Below are positions 1-8,263 of a stretch of DNA of 64,000 nt, one piece after another (position 1 is the first letter of the stretch; every line of letters begins with the position of its first letter). The DNA comes from Microbacterium sp. CGR2. Its GTDB lineage: Bacteria; Actinomycetota; Actinomycetes; Actinomycetales; Microbacteriaceae. The notes under the pieces are model-generated. The model saw only the letters and a list, made by a program, of their open reading frames with translations. It was not told where the DNA came from and searched no databases. The position numbers were made by a program, and so were the translations under genes. The stretch is from assembly GCF_003626735.1 (NCBI RefSeq), contig NZ_RBHX01000001.1:2542001-2606000 (forward strand), in the 5' to 3' direction.

Positions 1-2091
1 CGCAAGGTGCGCGAGATCGAGGCGAAATCGCAGCGCGGAAAGCTCGGCCCGACCAATCGCGTCAAGTTCCAGGTGATCGCCTTCCTGGTGCGCGAGGAGC
101 GCGCGCGGGTCAAGGCGGATGCCGAGCTCGGCGATGCCGCTCGCGCAGAACTGCTGAAGCGTCTCGACGGCGTGGCGACCATCCTCGCGAAGACGGCTGC
201 ACGCGACACCTCCCTCATCCAGCTCCTCGAGGCGGATCAGGCGACCTCGCCCGTGGCGAAGCGGATGCGGCGGGATTGGCTCCTCGAGTCCGGAGCAGAA
301 CTCGCGCCCGAAGAACTCATCATCGCGGATGCTGCCCCTGTGCAGATCGCGACGATCCCCGCCGCCATCGCCGAGCGCCAGGTCACGCCTCCGAGCGTCG
401 AAGCCCGTCAACTCGCGAACCCGTTCCTGCCACCGAACCTGACCCCGCGAGGCACCGGTTCCACCCCGCGTCGACGCCTCGACGGTTGGGAACTGATGGG
501 CCCGCTTTACAAGGCGTTCGAGACCGGGGCGGGCGGGTCCGTCGCCTCGATGGAACTGCCTCCTGCGCCGGAATACGATCATCTGTCGCCGAAGGGGCGC
601 GAGGTGATGGTGCACCAGTCGCGCTTCATCGAAGCGGTGCGCTCCGGACACCGAAGCTTCCTGCTCGCCGACGAACCGGGACTGGGTAAGACTGCCCAGT
701 CTCTGCTCGCGGCATCCGTCGCCGGCGCCTACCCGCTGCTCGCCGTCGTCCCGAACGTCGTCAAGATGAACTGGGCGCGCGAGGTCGAGCGGTGGACGCC
801 GCAGCGACGCGCCACGGTCATTCAGGGCGACGGCACCGACATCGATGCCTTCGCGGACGTGTTCATCGTCAACTACGAGATCCTCGACCGCCACCTGTCC
901 TGGCTCGCGTCGATCGGACTCCGCGGCATGGTGGTGGATGAGGCGCACTTCATCAAGAACCTCTCCTCCCAGCGATCGCAGAACGTGCTGTCCCTCGCCT
1001 CGCAGGTGCGCGAGCGCACTCCCGGTGGCGACCCGCTGATGCTCGCGCTCACCGGCACCCCCCTGATCAACGACGTCGAGGACTTCGACGCGATCTGGCG
1101 CTTCCTCGGGTGGACCACGGGCGAGAAGCCGGGTCCTGAACTGATGGAGAAGCTCGAGGCCACCGGTTTCACCCCCGCTGACAAGGCCTTCTACCCGGAG
1201 GCCCGCGAGGCTGTCATCTCGATGGGCATCGTCCGTCGGAAGAAGAAGGACGTCGCCGCCGATCTCCCGGACAAGCTCGTCGCCGACCTGCCGGTGCAGC
1301 TCGACGACGAGTTCGGCCGCAGCATCCGCCAGGCCGAACGCGAACTCGGGGAACGGCTCGCTGCGCGCTACCGCCGCAACATCGAAGCGCGTTCGTCGTC
1401 GGCTGGGTCCGCCGGGGGGTCGCGAGGGCTCGCGGGAGCGATCGACGAGGACGTCGTGCGTCTGGTCGCTCAGAACGAGCTCGAGGAGTCGAAGGCCGCC
1501 GGTACCGGGGGCGACAACGTCTTCACGATGGTGCGCCGCATCGGTCAGGCCAAGGCAGGGCTCGCAGCGGACTACGCCGCGCAGCTGCAGCGCTCAGTCG
1601 GCAAGGTCGTGTTCTTCGCGAAGCACATCGACGTCATGGATCAGGCTGAGGCGCACTTCGCCGCTGCCGGCATCCGGTCGGTGTCGATTCGCGGCGACCA
1701 GTCATCCACCGTGCGCCAGCAGGCGATCGATGACTTCAACGGCGATCCCGACGTCGGTATCGCGGTCTGCTCGCTGACCGCTGCGGGTGTGGGGCTCAAC
1801 ATGCAGGCCGCCTCCAACGTCGTTCTCGCCGAGTTGTCGTGGACGGCAGCAGAGCAGACGCAGGCCATCGATCGCGTGCACCGCATCGGTCAGGGCGAGC
1901 CGGTCACGGCATGGCGGATCATCGCAGCGCACACGATAGACACGAAGATCGCCGAACTCATCGACCAGAAGCAGGGCCTTGCTGCCCGCGCGCTGGACGG
2001 GGAGGCGATGGACGAGGTCGCGGCCGAGCCGGTGCAGCTGGCAGCGCTGATGCATCTTCTGCGTCAGGCGCTGAGCGGATCGAGCTCCTAA
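1..2091 (+). CDS. SNF2-family DEAD/DEAH-box helicase, 5' end missing
   Basis: This is the C-terminal part (about 695 residues visible) of a SNF2/SWI2-type ATP-dependent DNA translocase. The reading frame is open to the first base of the window, so the true start lies upstream; the GTG at base 7 is probably internal. Helicase motifs appear in order: Walker A DEPGLGKTAQS near visible residue 222, the VVDEAHFIKN DEAH box near 311, LTGTPLIN (motif III) near 347, then in the second RecA-like lobe LTAAGVGLNMQ near 588 and DRVHRIGQ (motif VI) near 620. The RVHRIGQ signature is diagnostic of SNF2 proteins. Such proteins remodel protein-DNA complexes; the substrate here is unknown. No partner gene is adjacent, and pfkA follows after about 195 bases. 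Confidence 0.9.
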   Translation, partial: RKVREIEAKSQRGKLGPTNRVKFQVIAFLVREERARVKADAELGDAARAELLKRLDGVATILAKTAARDTSLIQLLEADQATSPVAKRMRRDWLLESGAELAPEELIIADAAPVQIATIPAAIAERQVTPPSVEARQLANPFLPPNLTPRGTGSTPRRRLDGWELMGPLYKAFETGAGGSVASMELPPAPEYDHLSPKGREVMVHQSRFIEAVRSGHRSFLLADEPGLGKTAQSLLAASVAGAYPLLAVVPNVVKMNWAREVERWTPQRRATVIQGDGTDIDAFADVFIVNYEILDRHLSWLASIGLRGMVVDEAHFIKNLSSQRSQNVLSLASQVRERTPGGDPLMLALTGTPLINDVEDFDAIWRFLGWTTGEKPGPELMEKLEATGFTPADKAFYPEAREAVISMGIVRRKKKDVAADLPDKLVADLPVQLDDEFGRSIRQAERELGERLAARYRRNIEARSSSAGSAGGSRGLAGAIDEDVVRLVAQNELEESKAAGTGGDNVFTMVRRIGQAKAGLAADYAAQLQRSVGKVVFFAKHIDVMDQAEAHFAAAGIRSVSIRGDQSSTVRQQAIDDFNGDPDVGIAVCSLTAAGVGLNMQAASNVVLAELSWTAAEQTQAIDRVHRIGQGEPVTAWRIIAAHTIDTKIAELIDQKQGLAARALDGEAMDEVAAEPVQLAALMHLLRQALSGSSS

Positions 2092-2285
2092 AGATTCCGG
2101 GTTCTTAACGCACAATCCGGGCCTTGTCGTGGCGATCGTCTCAAGATCGTCGGGAGTGGTTCGAACAGGCGGCAAGATCGGTGCTTTTCGCCACCTTCGA
2201 ATGGCGCCGAGCGGCGGCATGCCGCTAGTGTCGAAACAGGCAGCGTCGCCTTTCCCCTTTCTCCCGAACGTCTGAAGGCACCAGC

Positions 2286-3314
2286 ATGAAGATCGGCATC
2301 CTGACGAGCGGCGGCGACTGCCCCGGCCTCAACGCGGTCATCCGCGGAATCGTGCTCAAGGGCACCACGGCTTACGACCTCGAGTTCGTCGGCATCCGCG
2401 ACGGCTGGCGAGGCGTCGTGGAAGGCGACTTCATGCCGCTGACCCGGCACGAGGTCAAGGGTCTCTCCAAGGTCGGCGGCACGATCCTCGGAACCAGCCG
2501 CACCAACCCGTACGAGGGAGAGCGCGGGGGAGCGGACAACATCGCCAAGACCCTGTACGGCCACAAGATCGACGGCATCATCGCGATCGGCGGCGAGGGT
2601 ACGCTCGCCGCGGCGGATCGGCTCTCGAAGGATGGGATCAAGGTCATCGGCGTGCCGAAGACCATCGACAACGACCTCCAGGCCACCGACTACTCCTTCG
2701 GCTTCGATACCGCGGTCAACATCGCCACGGACGCGATGGACCGTCTTCGTACGACCGGCGACTCCCACCAGCGCTGCATGGTGGCCGAGGTCATGGGTCG
2801 TCACGTGGGATGGATCGCGCTGCACGCGGGGATGGCCGCAGGCGCTCACATCATCTGCATCCCCGAGGTGCCGATGTCGATCGACGACATCACCGCGCTG
2901 GTCACGAGCGCGCACGACCGTGGTCGTGCTCCGCTGGTCGTCGTCTCCGAGGGCTTCAAGCTGCTCGGCATGGAAGAGGCTTACAGCGACAAGGGTCTCG
3001 ATGCGTTCAACCGCCCCCGTCTGGGCGGAATCGGCGACCAGCTCGCCCCCGAGATCGAACGCATCACCGGAATCGAGACGCGTGCGACGATTCTCGGCCA
3101 CATCCAGCGCGGCGGATCGCCTTCGGCGTTCGATCGTGTTCTCGCGACCCGTCTCGGTCTGCACGCAGCGGACGCGATCGTCGAGGGTGCCTGGGGTCAG
3201 ATGGTGGCGATGCAGGGCACCGATATCGTTCGGGTTCCTTTCGCCGATGCGCTGGGCGAGTTGAACACCGTTCCGCGGTACCGCTACGACGAGGCCGCGG
3301 CACTCTTCGGCTGA
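2286..3314 (+). CDS. pfkA: 6-phosphofructokinase
   Basis: Phosphorylates fructose 6-phosphate to fructose 1,6-bisphosphate in glycolysis; cytosolic, 342 residues, the normal size for a single-domain enzyme. The N-terminus has the phosphate-binding ILTSGGDCPGLN. The phosphoryl-donor loop reads GGEGT, with Gly at the position where pyrophosphate-dependent enzymes carry Asp, and the catalytic loop reads PKTIDND with Lys where classical bacterial ATP enzymes carry Gly. This Gly/Lys combination is known from actinobacterial ATP-dependent enzymes such as that of Streptomyces coelicolor, so ATP is the likely donor. The start ATG follows a GAAGG motif about 8 bases upstream. The gene is convergent with the oligopeptidase gene, with only 12 bases between the two stops. 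Confidence 0.95.
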   Translation: MKIGILTSGGDCPGLNAVIRGIVLKGTTAYDLEFVGIRDGWRGVVEGDFMPLTRHEVKGLSKVGGTILGTSRTNPYEGERGGADNIAKTLYGHKIDGIIAIGGEGTLAAADRLSKDGIKVIGVPKTIDNDLQATDYSFGFDTAVNIATDAMDRLRTTGDSHQRCMVAEVMGRHVGWIALHAGMAAGAHIICIPEVPMSIDDITALVTSAHDRGRAPLVVVSEGFKLLGMEEAYSDKGLDAFNRPRLGGIGDQLAPEIERITGIETRATILGHIQRGGSPSAFDRVLATRLGLHAADAIVEGAWGQMVAMQGTDIVRVPFADALGELNTVPRYRYDEAAALFG

Positions 3315-3326
3315 GCCCCCGCGCGC

Positions 3327-5426
3327 TCAGGACTCCGCGAGTCCGAGGGTGTCGAGCAGCCAGGCGAGTTCGAAGGCGCGTTCCTTCCAGGAGTTGTAGC
3401 GCCCGCTGACGCCTCCGTGCCCGGCGACCATCTCGCACTTCAGGAGGACGTCGGATGCTCCGGCTTCTCGCAGGCGTGCGACCCACTTGGCCGGCTCGAC
3501 GTACGCGACACGAGAGTCGTTGAGTGAGGTCACGGCGAGGATGCGCGGGTAGGCGACGCCGTCGCGAACGTTCTCGTACGGCGAGTACGACTTCATGTAG
3601 GCGTACACCTCGGCATCGTGCAGCGGGTCGCCCCACTCGTCCCATTCGATGACCGTGAGCGGCAGCGACGGGTCCAGGATCGTCGTCAGGGCGTCGACGA
3701 ACGGAACGGCGGCGAGGATGCCGGCGAAGAGCTCGGGGGCGAGATTCGCGACGGCGCCCATCAGTAGCCCTCCGGCGCTGCCGCCCTCGGCGACGAGCCG
3801 CTCCGGGGTGGTGACCCCCGTGATGACGAGGTGTTCGGCGCAGGCGACGAAGTCCGTGAAGGTGTTGCGCTTGTTGCGCAGCTTGCCGTCCTCGTACCAC
3901 TGCCGCCCCATCTCCCCGCCGCCGCGCACATGGGCCACCGCGAAGATCACGCCGCGATCCAGCTCGGACAGACGGGCGACGGAGAATCCGGGGTCGATCG
4001 AATGCTCGTAGGAGCCGTAGCCGTAGAGGTGAACCGGTCGGGCCTCGGACCCCGGCTCGCCGAACGATCGCCTCCAGACGAGCGAGATGGGCACCCGCGT
4101 GCCGTCCGACGCGGTCGCCCACTCGCGTCGCTGTCCGTACTCGGCGGAGTCATGCCCACCCAGAACCGCGACCTGCTTGCGCAACAGCAGTTCGCCGGAC
4201 GCGAGGTCGAGTTCGTAGACCGTTCCCGGTGTGACGAACGAGGTGTAGCCCAGTCGCAGGTAGGGCGCGTGCCACTCGGGATTCCCGCTCACCCCCGCCG
4301 AGAAGAGCGGCTCATCGAACGCGATCTCCTCGACAGAGCTCGTGGAGTAGTCGAGCAGTCCGACCCGCTCGAGGCCTTCGCTGCGGTATTCGACCGTCGC
4401 GAAGTCGCGGAACGCATCCATGCCGAGCAAGCGCCTGCCCTGCTCGTGTGCGACGATCGTCTCGCGCGGCCCCTGCGGGTCGGATGCCGCCACCGAAACG
4501 AGCTCGAAGTCCAAGGCTCCGTCGTTGTGCAGGATGAGGAGGCGGTCCTCGCCGTCGACCACGGCGTGATCCAGGGAGTACTCGACGCCCTCGCGACGCG
4601 GCCAGACGATTCGAGGTTCGGCGGTGAGCTCTCCCGCGAGGTCGACGAGGTATTCCTCACTGGTGATGCTCGAGCCGACCCCGATGACGAGGTACCGGCG
4701 ACTGCGAGTGATCCCGGCGCCGAGCCAGAACTTCTCGTCCGGCTCGTGGAAGAGTCGGACGTCGTCGGATACGGGAGTGCCGAGGCGATGCAGCCACAGC
4801 GTGTCGGGGCGCCAGGCGTCGTCGCGGGTCGTGTAGAGAACGCCGGATCCATCCGGAGTGAAGAACGCGCCTCCGGTGTTCGGGATCTCGTCCGGGAGCG
4901 TCGTTCCCGAGGAGAGGTCGCGCACATGCACGGTGTACAGCTCGTCGCCTTCGAAGTCGGTCGACCACAGCAGCTTCGTGGCATCGTCCGACGTGTCGAA
5001 CGCTCCGAGTGAGAAGAACTCGTGACCCTGCGCCTCAGCGTTGGCGTCGAGCAACACGACCTCACCGGGCACCGGAACGCCGGGCTCCAAGCGCGGGGGA
5101 GTCCAGTCATCGGGTGCCGCGGCGGCCCGGCAGTGGATGCCGTACTGGGCGCCCTCCTCGGTGCGGCTGTAGTACCACCAGTCGCCGCGCCGGGTGGGGA
5201 CCGAGAGATCGGTTTCCTGCACCCGTCCCTTGATCTCGTCGAACAGGGTCTCGCGCAGCGCGGAGAGATGGGCGGTCGCGGCCTCGGTGTGCGCGTTCTC
5301 GGCCTCGAGGTGGCTGATCACGTCGCTCGATTCCTTCGCGCGGAGCCATTCGTACGGGTCGTCGAAGGTCTCGCCGTGATGGCTGCGAAGGGTGGAACGG
5401 CGTTCTGCGATGGGGGCGTCAGTCAC
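3327..5426 (-). CDS. ptrB: oligopeptidase B (S9 family serine peptidase)
   Basis: A cytosolic prolyl-oligopeptidase-family serine peptidase, 699 residues, that cuts short peptides after basic residues if it behaves like characterised oligopeptidase B. The N-terminal half is the beta-propeller that restricts access to small substrates. The C-terminal alpha/beta-hydrolase domain carries the nucleophile in GGSAGGLLMG (Ser near residue 548), the acid Asp in SLNDSRV near 637 and the catalytic His in AGHGGVSGRYNSW near 669. Acidic residues in the catalytic domain that define the subfamily were not checked, so a general prolyl oligopeptidase remains possible. The start is a GTG with a TANNNT element exactly six bases upstream and no Shine-Dalgarno, suggesting a leaderless message. 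Confidence 0.9.
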   Translation of the reverse strand: MTDAPIAERRSTLRSHHGETFDDPYEWLRAKESSDVISHLEAENAHTEAATAHLSALRETLFDEIKGRVQETDLSVPTRRGDWWYYSRTEEGAQYGIHCRAAAAPDDWTPPRLEPGVPVPGEVVLLDANAEAQGHEFFSLGAFDTSDDATKLLWSTDFEGDELYTVHVRDLSSGTTLPDEIPNTGGAFFTPDGSGVLYTTRDDAWRPDTLWLHRLGTPVSDDVRLFHEPDEKFWLGAGITRSRRYLVIGVGSSITSEEYLVDLAGELTAEPRIVWPRREGVEYSLDHAVVDGEDRLLILHNDGALDFELVSVAASDPQGPRETIVAHEQGRRLLGMDAFRDFATVEYRSEGLERVGLLDYSTSSVEEIAFDEPLFSAGVSGNPEWHAPYLRLGYTSFVTPGTVYELDLASGELLLRKQVAVLGGHDSAEYGQRREWATASDGTRVPISLVWRRSFGEPGSEARPVHLYGYGSYEHSIDPGFSVARLSELDRGVIFAVAHVRGGGEMGRQWYEDGKLRNKRNTFTDFVACAEHLVITGVTTPERLVAEGGSAGGLLMGAVANLAPELFAGILAAVPFVDALTTILDPSLPLTVIEWDEWGDPLHDAEVYAYMKSYSPYENVRDGVAYPRILAVTSLNDSRVAYVEPAKWVARLREAGASDVLLKCEMVAGHGGVSGRYNSWKERAFELAWLLDTLGLAES

Positions 5427-5432
5427 CGTTCC

Positions 5433-5438
5433 ACGGTA
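5433..5438 (-). promoter_or_regulatory. -10 element for ptrB, leaderless type
   Basis: TACCGT on the minus strand lies six bases before the GTG start of ptrB. Transcription would start at or next to the start codon. Confidence 0.5.
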
Positions 5439-5581
5439 TCCCAGGTCGAGTTGACCGGCACCGGGCAGGGTGGGAGGATTTACCGGGGCCGGTTAACGGA
5501 AGTCAAACCCACGGTGAACTCTTCGTTCGTCACGTCGATCCCGTCGACACCTCCTTCTTCCTCAACTACCGAAAGCGAACG

Positions 5582-6922
5582 GTGGAAACCGCAGCCCTCA
5601 TCGTCGTGCTTGTCATCGCGCTGGCACTCTTCTTCGACTTCACGAACGGCTTTCACGACACCGCGAACGCGATGGCCACGCCCATCGCCACCGGTGCCCT
5701 GAAGCCCAAGACCGCCGTCCTGCTCGCGGCCGTGCTCAATCTCATCGGCGCGTTCCTGTCGACGGAGGTGTCCAAGACCATCTCCGGCGGAATCATCCAG
5801 GAAGACGCGATCATCGCCGCGGGGGCGGAGCTGTTCCTGGCGTTGATCTTCGCGGGCCTCATCGGCGCCATCACGTGGAACATGCTCACCTGGCTGCTCG
5901 GGCTGCCCTCGAGCTCCTCTCACGCACTCTTCGGCGGCCTCATCGGCGCCACCCTGGTGGGAGCGGGCCTCGGGGGCATCGACTTCGGCGCGGTGCTGTC
6001 GAAGATCGTCCTGCCCGCGCTGATCGCGCCGCTCACGGCAGGCCTCATAGCCTTCGCCGCCACCAAGATCGCGTATTCGATCACGCGGCGGTACGACGGG
6101 AAACCGGATGGCCGGGACGGATTCCGTTGGGGACAGATCTTCACGTCCTCTCTGGTCGCGCTCGCGCACGGAACGAACGACGCTCAGAAGACGATGGGCG
6201 TCATCACCCTCGCCATGATCACCATCGGCTGGCAGTCCGGCGCTCAGCACGAGCCGCAACTCTGGGTGATCGTCGCCTGCGCGTTCACGATCGCCTTGGG
6301 CACCTACCTCGGTGGGTGGCGCATCATCCGAACCCTCGGAAAGGGGCTCACCGACGTCAAGCCCGCGCAGGGCTTCGCCGCGGAGAGTTCCACGGCCGCA
6401 ACGATCCTCGCCTCCAGCGCTCTCGGATTCGCGCTCTCCACGACTCAGGTGGCCTCGGGGTCGGTCATCGGGTCCGGTCTCGGGCGGCGCGGGTCGACGG
6501 TGCGCTGGCGCACTGCCGGGCGAATCGGCATCGGGTGGTTGCTGACCCTGCCCGCCGCCGGCGGCGTGGGGGCGCTGGCGGCACTGCTCGTGGTCTGGCT
6601 CGGCCCGTGGGGAGTCGCCATCGACGCTGTCCTCGCCGTCCTCATCATCCTCGGCCTGTTCATGCGTTCCCGTCGCAATGCGGTGACCCATGCGAATGCC
6701 ATGAGTGACGTCGCCGAATCAGGACTCGCCGTGGAACTGCCCGACACACCGCCGCCGACCCGGCGTCAGCAGCGGGTCGCACTCGCCAAGGCGGAGGCGA
6801 AAGCGCGCGCCGCGGCGCGCGACAAGGCGAAGACCGAGGCGAAAGCGCGGAAGGTCGAAGCCAGATCGAAGTCGAAGCAGACGACGACGCTCGACGCAGA
6901 CCGGAACGGAGACTCCGCATGA
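5582..6922 (+). CDS. pit: PiT-family inorganic phosphate transporter
   Basis: A low-affinity metal-phosphate:proton symporter in the cytoplasmic membrane, 446 residues with about ten hydrophobic segments. The two inverted PiT signature repeats are present: NGFHDTANAMATPIATGALK near residues 22-41 and LAHGTNDAQKTMGVITLAM near 195-213. The SSSHALFGGLIGA re-entrant motif follows the first repeat. The last 50 or so residues form a hydrophilic tail very rich in Ala, Lys and Arg, which is longer than the family core needs. The GTG at 5582 follows AAAGCGAACG, a weak ribosome site. The gene overlaps the next small membrane-protein gene by four bases (ATGA), so the two are probably translated together. 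Confidence 0.92.
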   Translation: METAALIVVLVIALALFFDFTNGFHDTANAMATPIATGALKPKTAVLLAAVLNLIGAFLSTEVSKTISGGIIQEDAIIAAGAELFLALIFAGLIGAITWNMLTWLLGLPSSSSHALFGGLIGATLVGAGLGGIDFGAVLSKIVLPALIAPLTAGLIAFAATKIAYSITRRYDGKPDGRDGFRWGQIFTSSLVALAHGTNDAQKTMGVITLAMITIGWQSGAQHEPQLWVIVACAFTIALGTYLGGWRIIRTLGKGLTDVKPAQGFAAESSTAATILASSALGFALSTTQVASGSVIGSGLGRRGSTVRWRTAGRIGIGWLLTLPAAGGVGALAALLVVWLGPWGVAIDAVLAVLIILGLFMRSRRNAVTHANAMSDVAESGLAVELPDTPPPTRRQQRVALAKAEAKARAAARDKAKTEAKARKVEARSKSKQTTTLDADRNGDSA

Positions 6923-7254
6923 ACGTCGTCATCGACTGGTTCGCGTTCCTCCAGGTCTTCCTCGCCGCGCTCGTCGGTGCGACCGCCATCGTCACCTTCT
7001 ACTCCCTGGGACTGCGGCTTCTCGTCCGAAGCGGACGCGCTCCGGTCGTGAGCCCCGCGGAGTTCACCGACGCGATCACCGTCATCTCCGAGAAGGAGCT
7101 CCGCCGCGCGGCGAAGCAGGCGGCGAAGGCTGCCAAGAAGAGCCCGCTGACCGACAACCAGAAGTCCGTGGCTCTCGTCGGCGCGTACGGATGCTTCACC
7201 ATGTGCGCCGTCGCCGTGATCGCCGGCATCCTGATCATCGTCGTCGGGCACTGA
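6919..7254 (+). CDS. small membrane protein, unknown function
   Basis: A 111-residue protein of unknown function translated from an ATG overlapping the stop of the phosphate transporter gene. Two hydrophobic helices are evident: residues 8-33 (LQVFLAALVGATAIVTFYSL) and 85-109 (CAVAVIAGILIIVVGH). They flank a basic, Lys/Ala-rich middle (RRAAKQAAKAAKKSP). The four-base overlap and co-orientation suggest it is an accessory or regulatory partner of the phosphate permease, as is common next to actinobacterial pit genes, but this is inference from position only. Confidence 0.8.
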   Translation: MNVVIDWFAFLQVFLAALVGATAIVTFYSLGLRLLVRSGRAPVVSPAEFTDAITVISEKELRRAAKQAAKAAKKSPLTDNQKSVALVGAYGCFTMCAVAVIAGILIIVVGH

Positions 7255-7270
7255 TTGTCGGACGGCCGCC

Positions 7271-7276
7271 TAGGCT
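7271..7276 (+). promoter_or_regulatory. -10 element for the phosphoesterase gene, leaderless type
   Basis: TAGGCT, then six bases, then the ATG at 7283. No Shine-Dalgarno is visible in the six bases. Confidence 0.5.
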
Positions 7277-7282
7277 GAAGCC

Positions 7283-8212
7283 ATGTCAGCAGGAAACGGC
7301 AGCGGCTACATGTTCGGTCGGCACCGTCCGGCGTCCCACGTCATCATCCACGTCAGCGATCCGCACTTCCTTGCGGCGGGCGCGCGGCTGGGGGGACGCT
7401 ACGACGTCGAGGCGAATTTCGCCCGCACTCTGCAGGCGATCCGGGTGGTGCATCCACACCCTGCGGCGATCGTCGTGACAGGCGACCTCGCCGATCTGGG
7501 AGAGCCGGAAGCCTATCGACGCCTGCGCGCCGCCGTCGAGCCGGTGGCAGCCGAGTTGGGCTCGCCGGTCATCTGGGTGGCGGGCAACCATGACGAGCGT
7601 CCGGCACTGCGCCGTGACCTCCTCGACCTCGCCCCGACTCAAGAGCCGGTCACCGGAGTCTGGGATCTCGACGGCCTTCGTCTCATCGCGCTCGACACGA
7701 GTGTTCCTGGCTGGCATCACGGAGACCTCGACGACGCTCAGCTGTCGTGGCTGGCCGATATCCTCTCTCGGCCGGCGCCGCACGGCACGCTGCTCGCCAT
7801 GCACCATCCGCCGCTGCCGAGCCATCTGCCTCTCTTCGACATCCTCGAGCTGCGCCATCAGGACGAACTGGCTGAGATCGTCCGAGGCAGCGACGTTCGT
7901 GGCATCCTCGCCGGTCACCTGCACTATTCCGCGCACGGAATGTTCGCCGGCGTTCCCGTGAGCGTGGCTTCGGCGACCTGCTACACGATGAACGTCGCGC
8001 GGCCGCCGGCGGATGTCAACGGCATGGATGCCGCTCAGGCGTTCCAGCTCGTGCACGTGCATCCCGAGACGATCACACACACCGTGGTGCCGGTGACCGA
8101 CGCTCCCACGGGGGAGTACTTCTCCGAGGAGTGGCTCGAGCGCATGGCGGAGCTCACGCCGGAGGAGCGACTCGAGGCCTTCTCTCGCAAGCGTTCAAGC
8201 GGAGCCGCGTAG
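7283..8212 (+). CDS. calcineurin-like metallophosphoesterase, CpdA type
   Basis: A 309-residue cytosolic dimetal phosphoesterase. All five metal-binding blocks are visible: HVSDPHFL near residue 22, TGDLADLGEPEAY near 67, GNHDERP near 99, AMHHPPLPS near 173 and GHLHYSAHG near 212. The spacing and GNHDERP block match the CpdA (3',5'-cAMP phosphodiesterase) group. Class III phosphodiesterases of this type also hydrolyse other cyclic nucleotides and phosphodiesters, so the substrate is not settled. It is transcribed from its own likely leaderless promoter, and its stop codon overlaps the -10 element of the downstream aspA. Confidence 0.9.
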   Translation: MSAGNGSGYMFGRHRPASHVIIHVSDPHFLAAGARLGGRYDVEANFARTLQAIRVVHPHPAAIVVTGDLADLGEPEAYRRLRAAVEPVAAELGSPVIWVAGNHDERPALRRDLLDLAPTQEPVTGVWDLDGLRLIALDTSVPGWHHGDLDDAQLSWLADILSRPAPHGTLLAMHHPPLPSHLPLFDILELRHQDELAEIVRGSDVRGILAGHLHYSAHGMFAGVPVSVASATCYTMNVARPPADVNGMDAAQAFQLVHVHPETITHTVVPVTDAPTGEYFSEEWLERMAELTPEERLEAFSRKRSSGAA

Positions 8213-8215
8213 ACT
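8210..8215 (+). promoter_or_regulatory. -10 element for aspA, inside the upstream stop codon
   Basis: TAGACT; its first three bases are the stop codon of the phosphoesterase gene. The aspA ATG is about 48 bases downstream, leaving a short leader with an AAGGA ribosome site. Confidence 0.4.
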
Positions 8216-8263
8216 GGAAGCATCCCCCGACCTCCCACCCGCCACGACCCACAAGGATGTGAC

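Noticed and set aside
2286..3314. Pyrophosphate-dependent phosphofructokinase
   Set aside because: The donor loop has Gly (GGEGT) rather than the Asp that blocks ATP binding in pyrophosphate enzymes.
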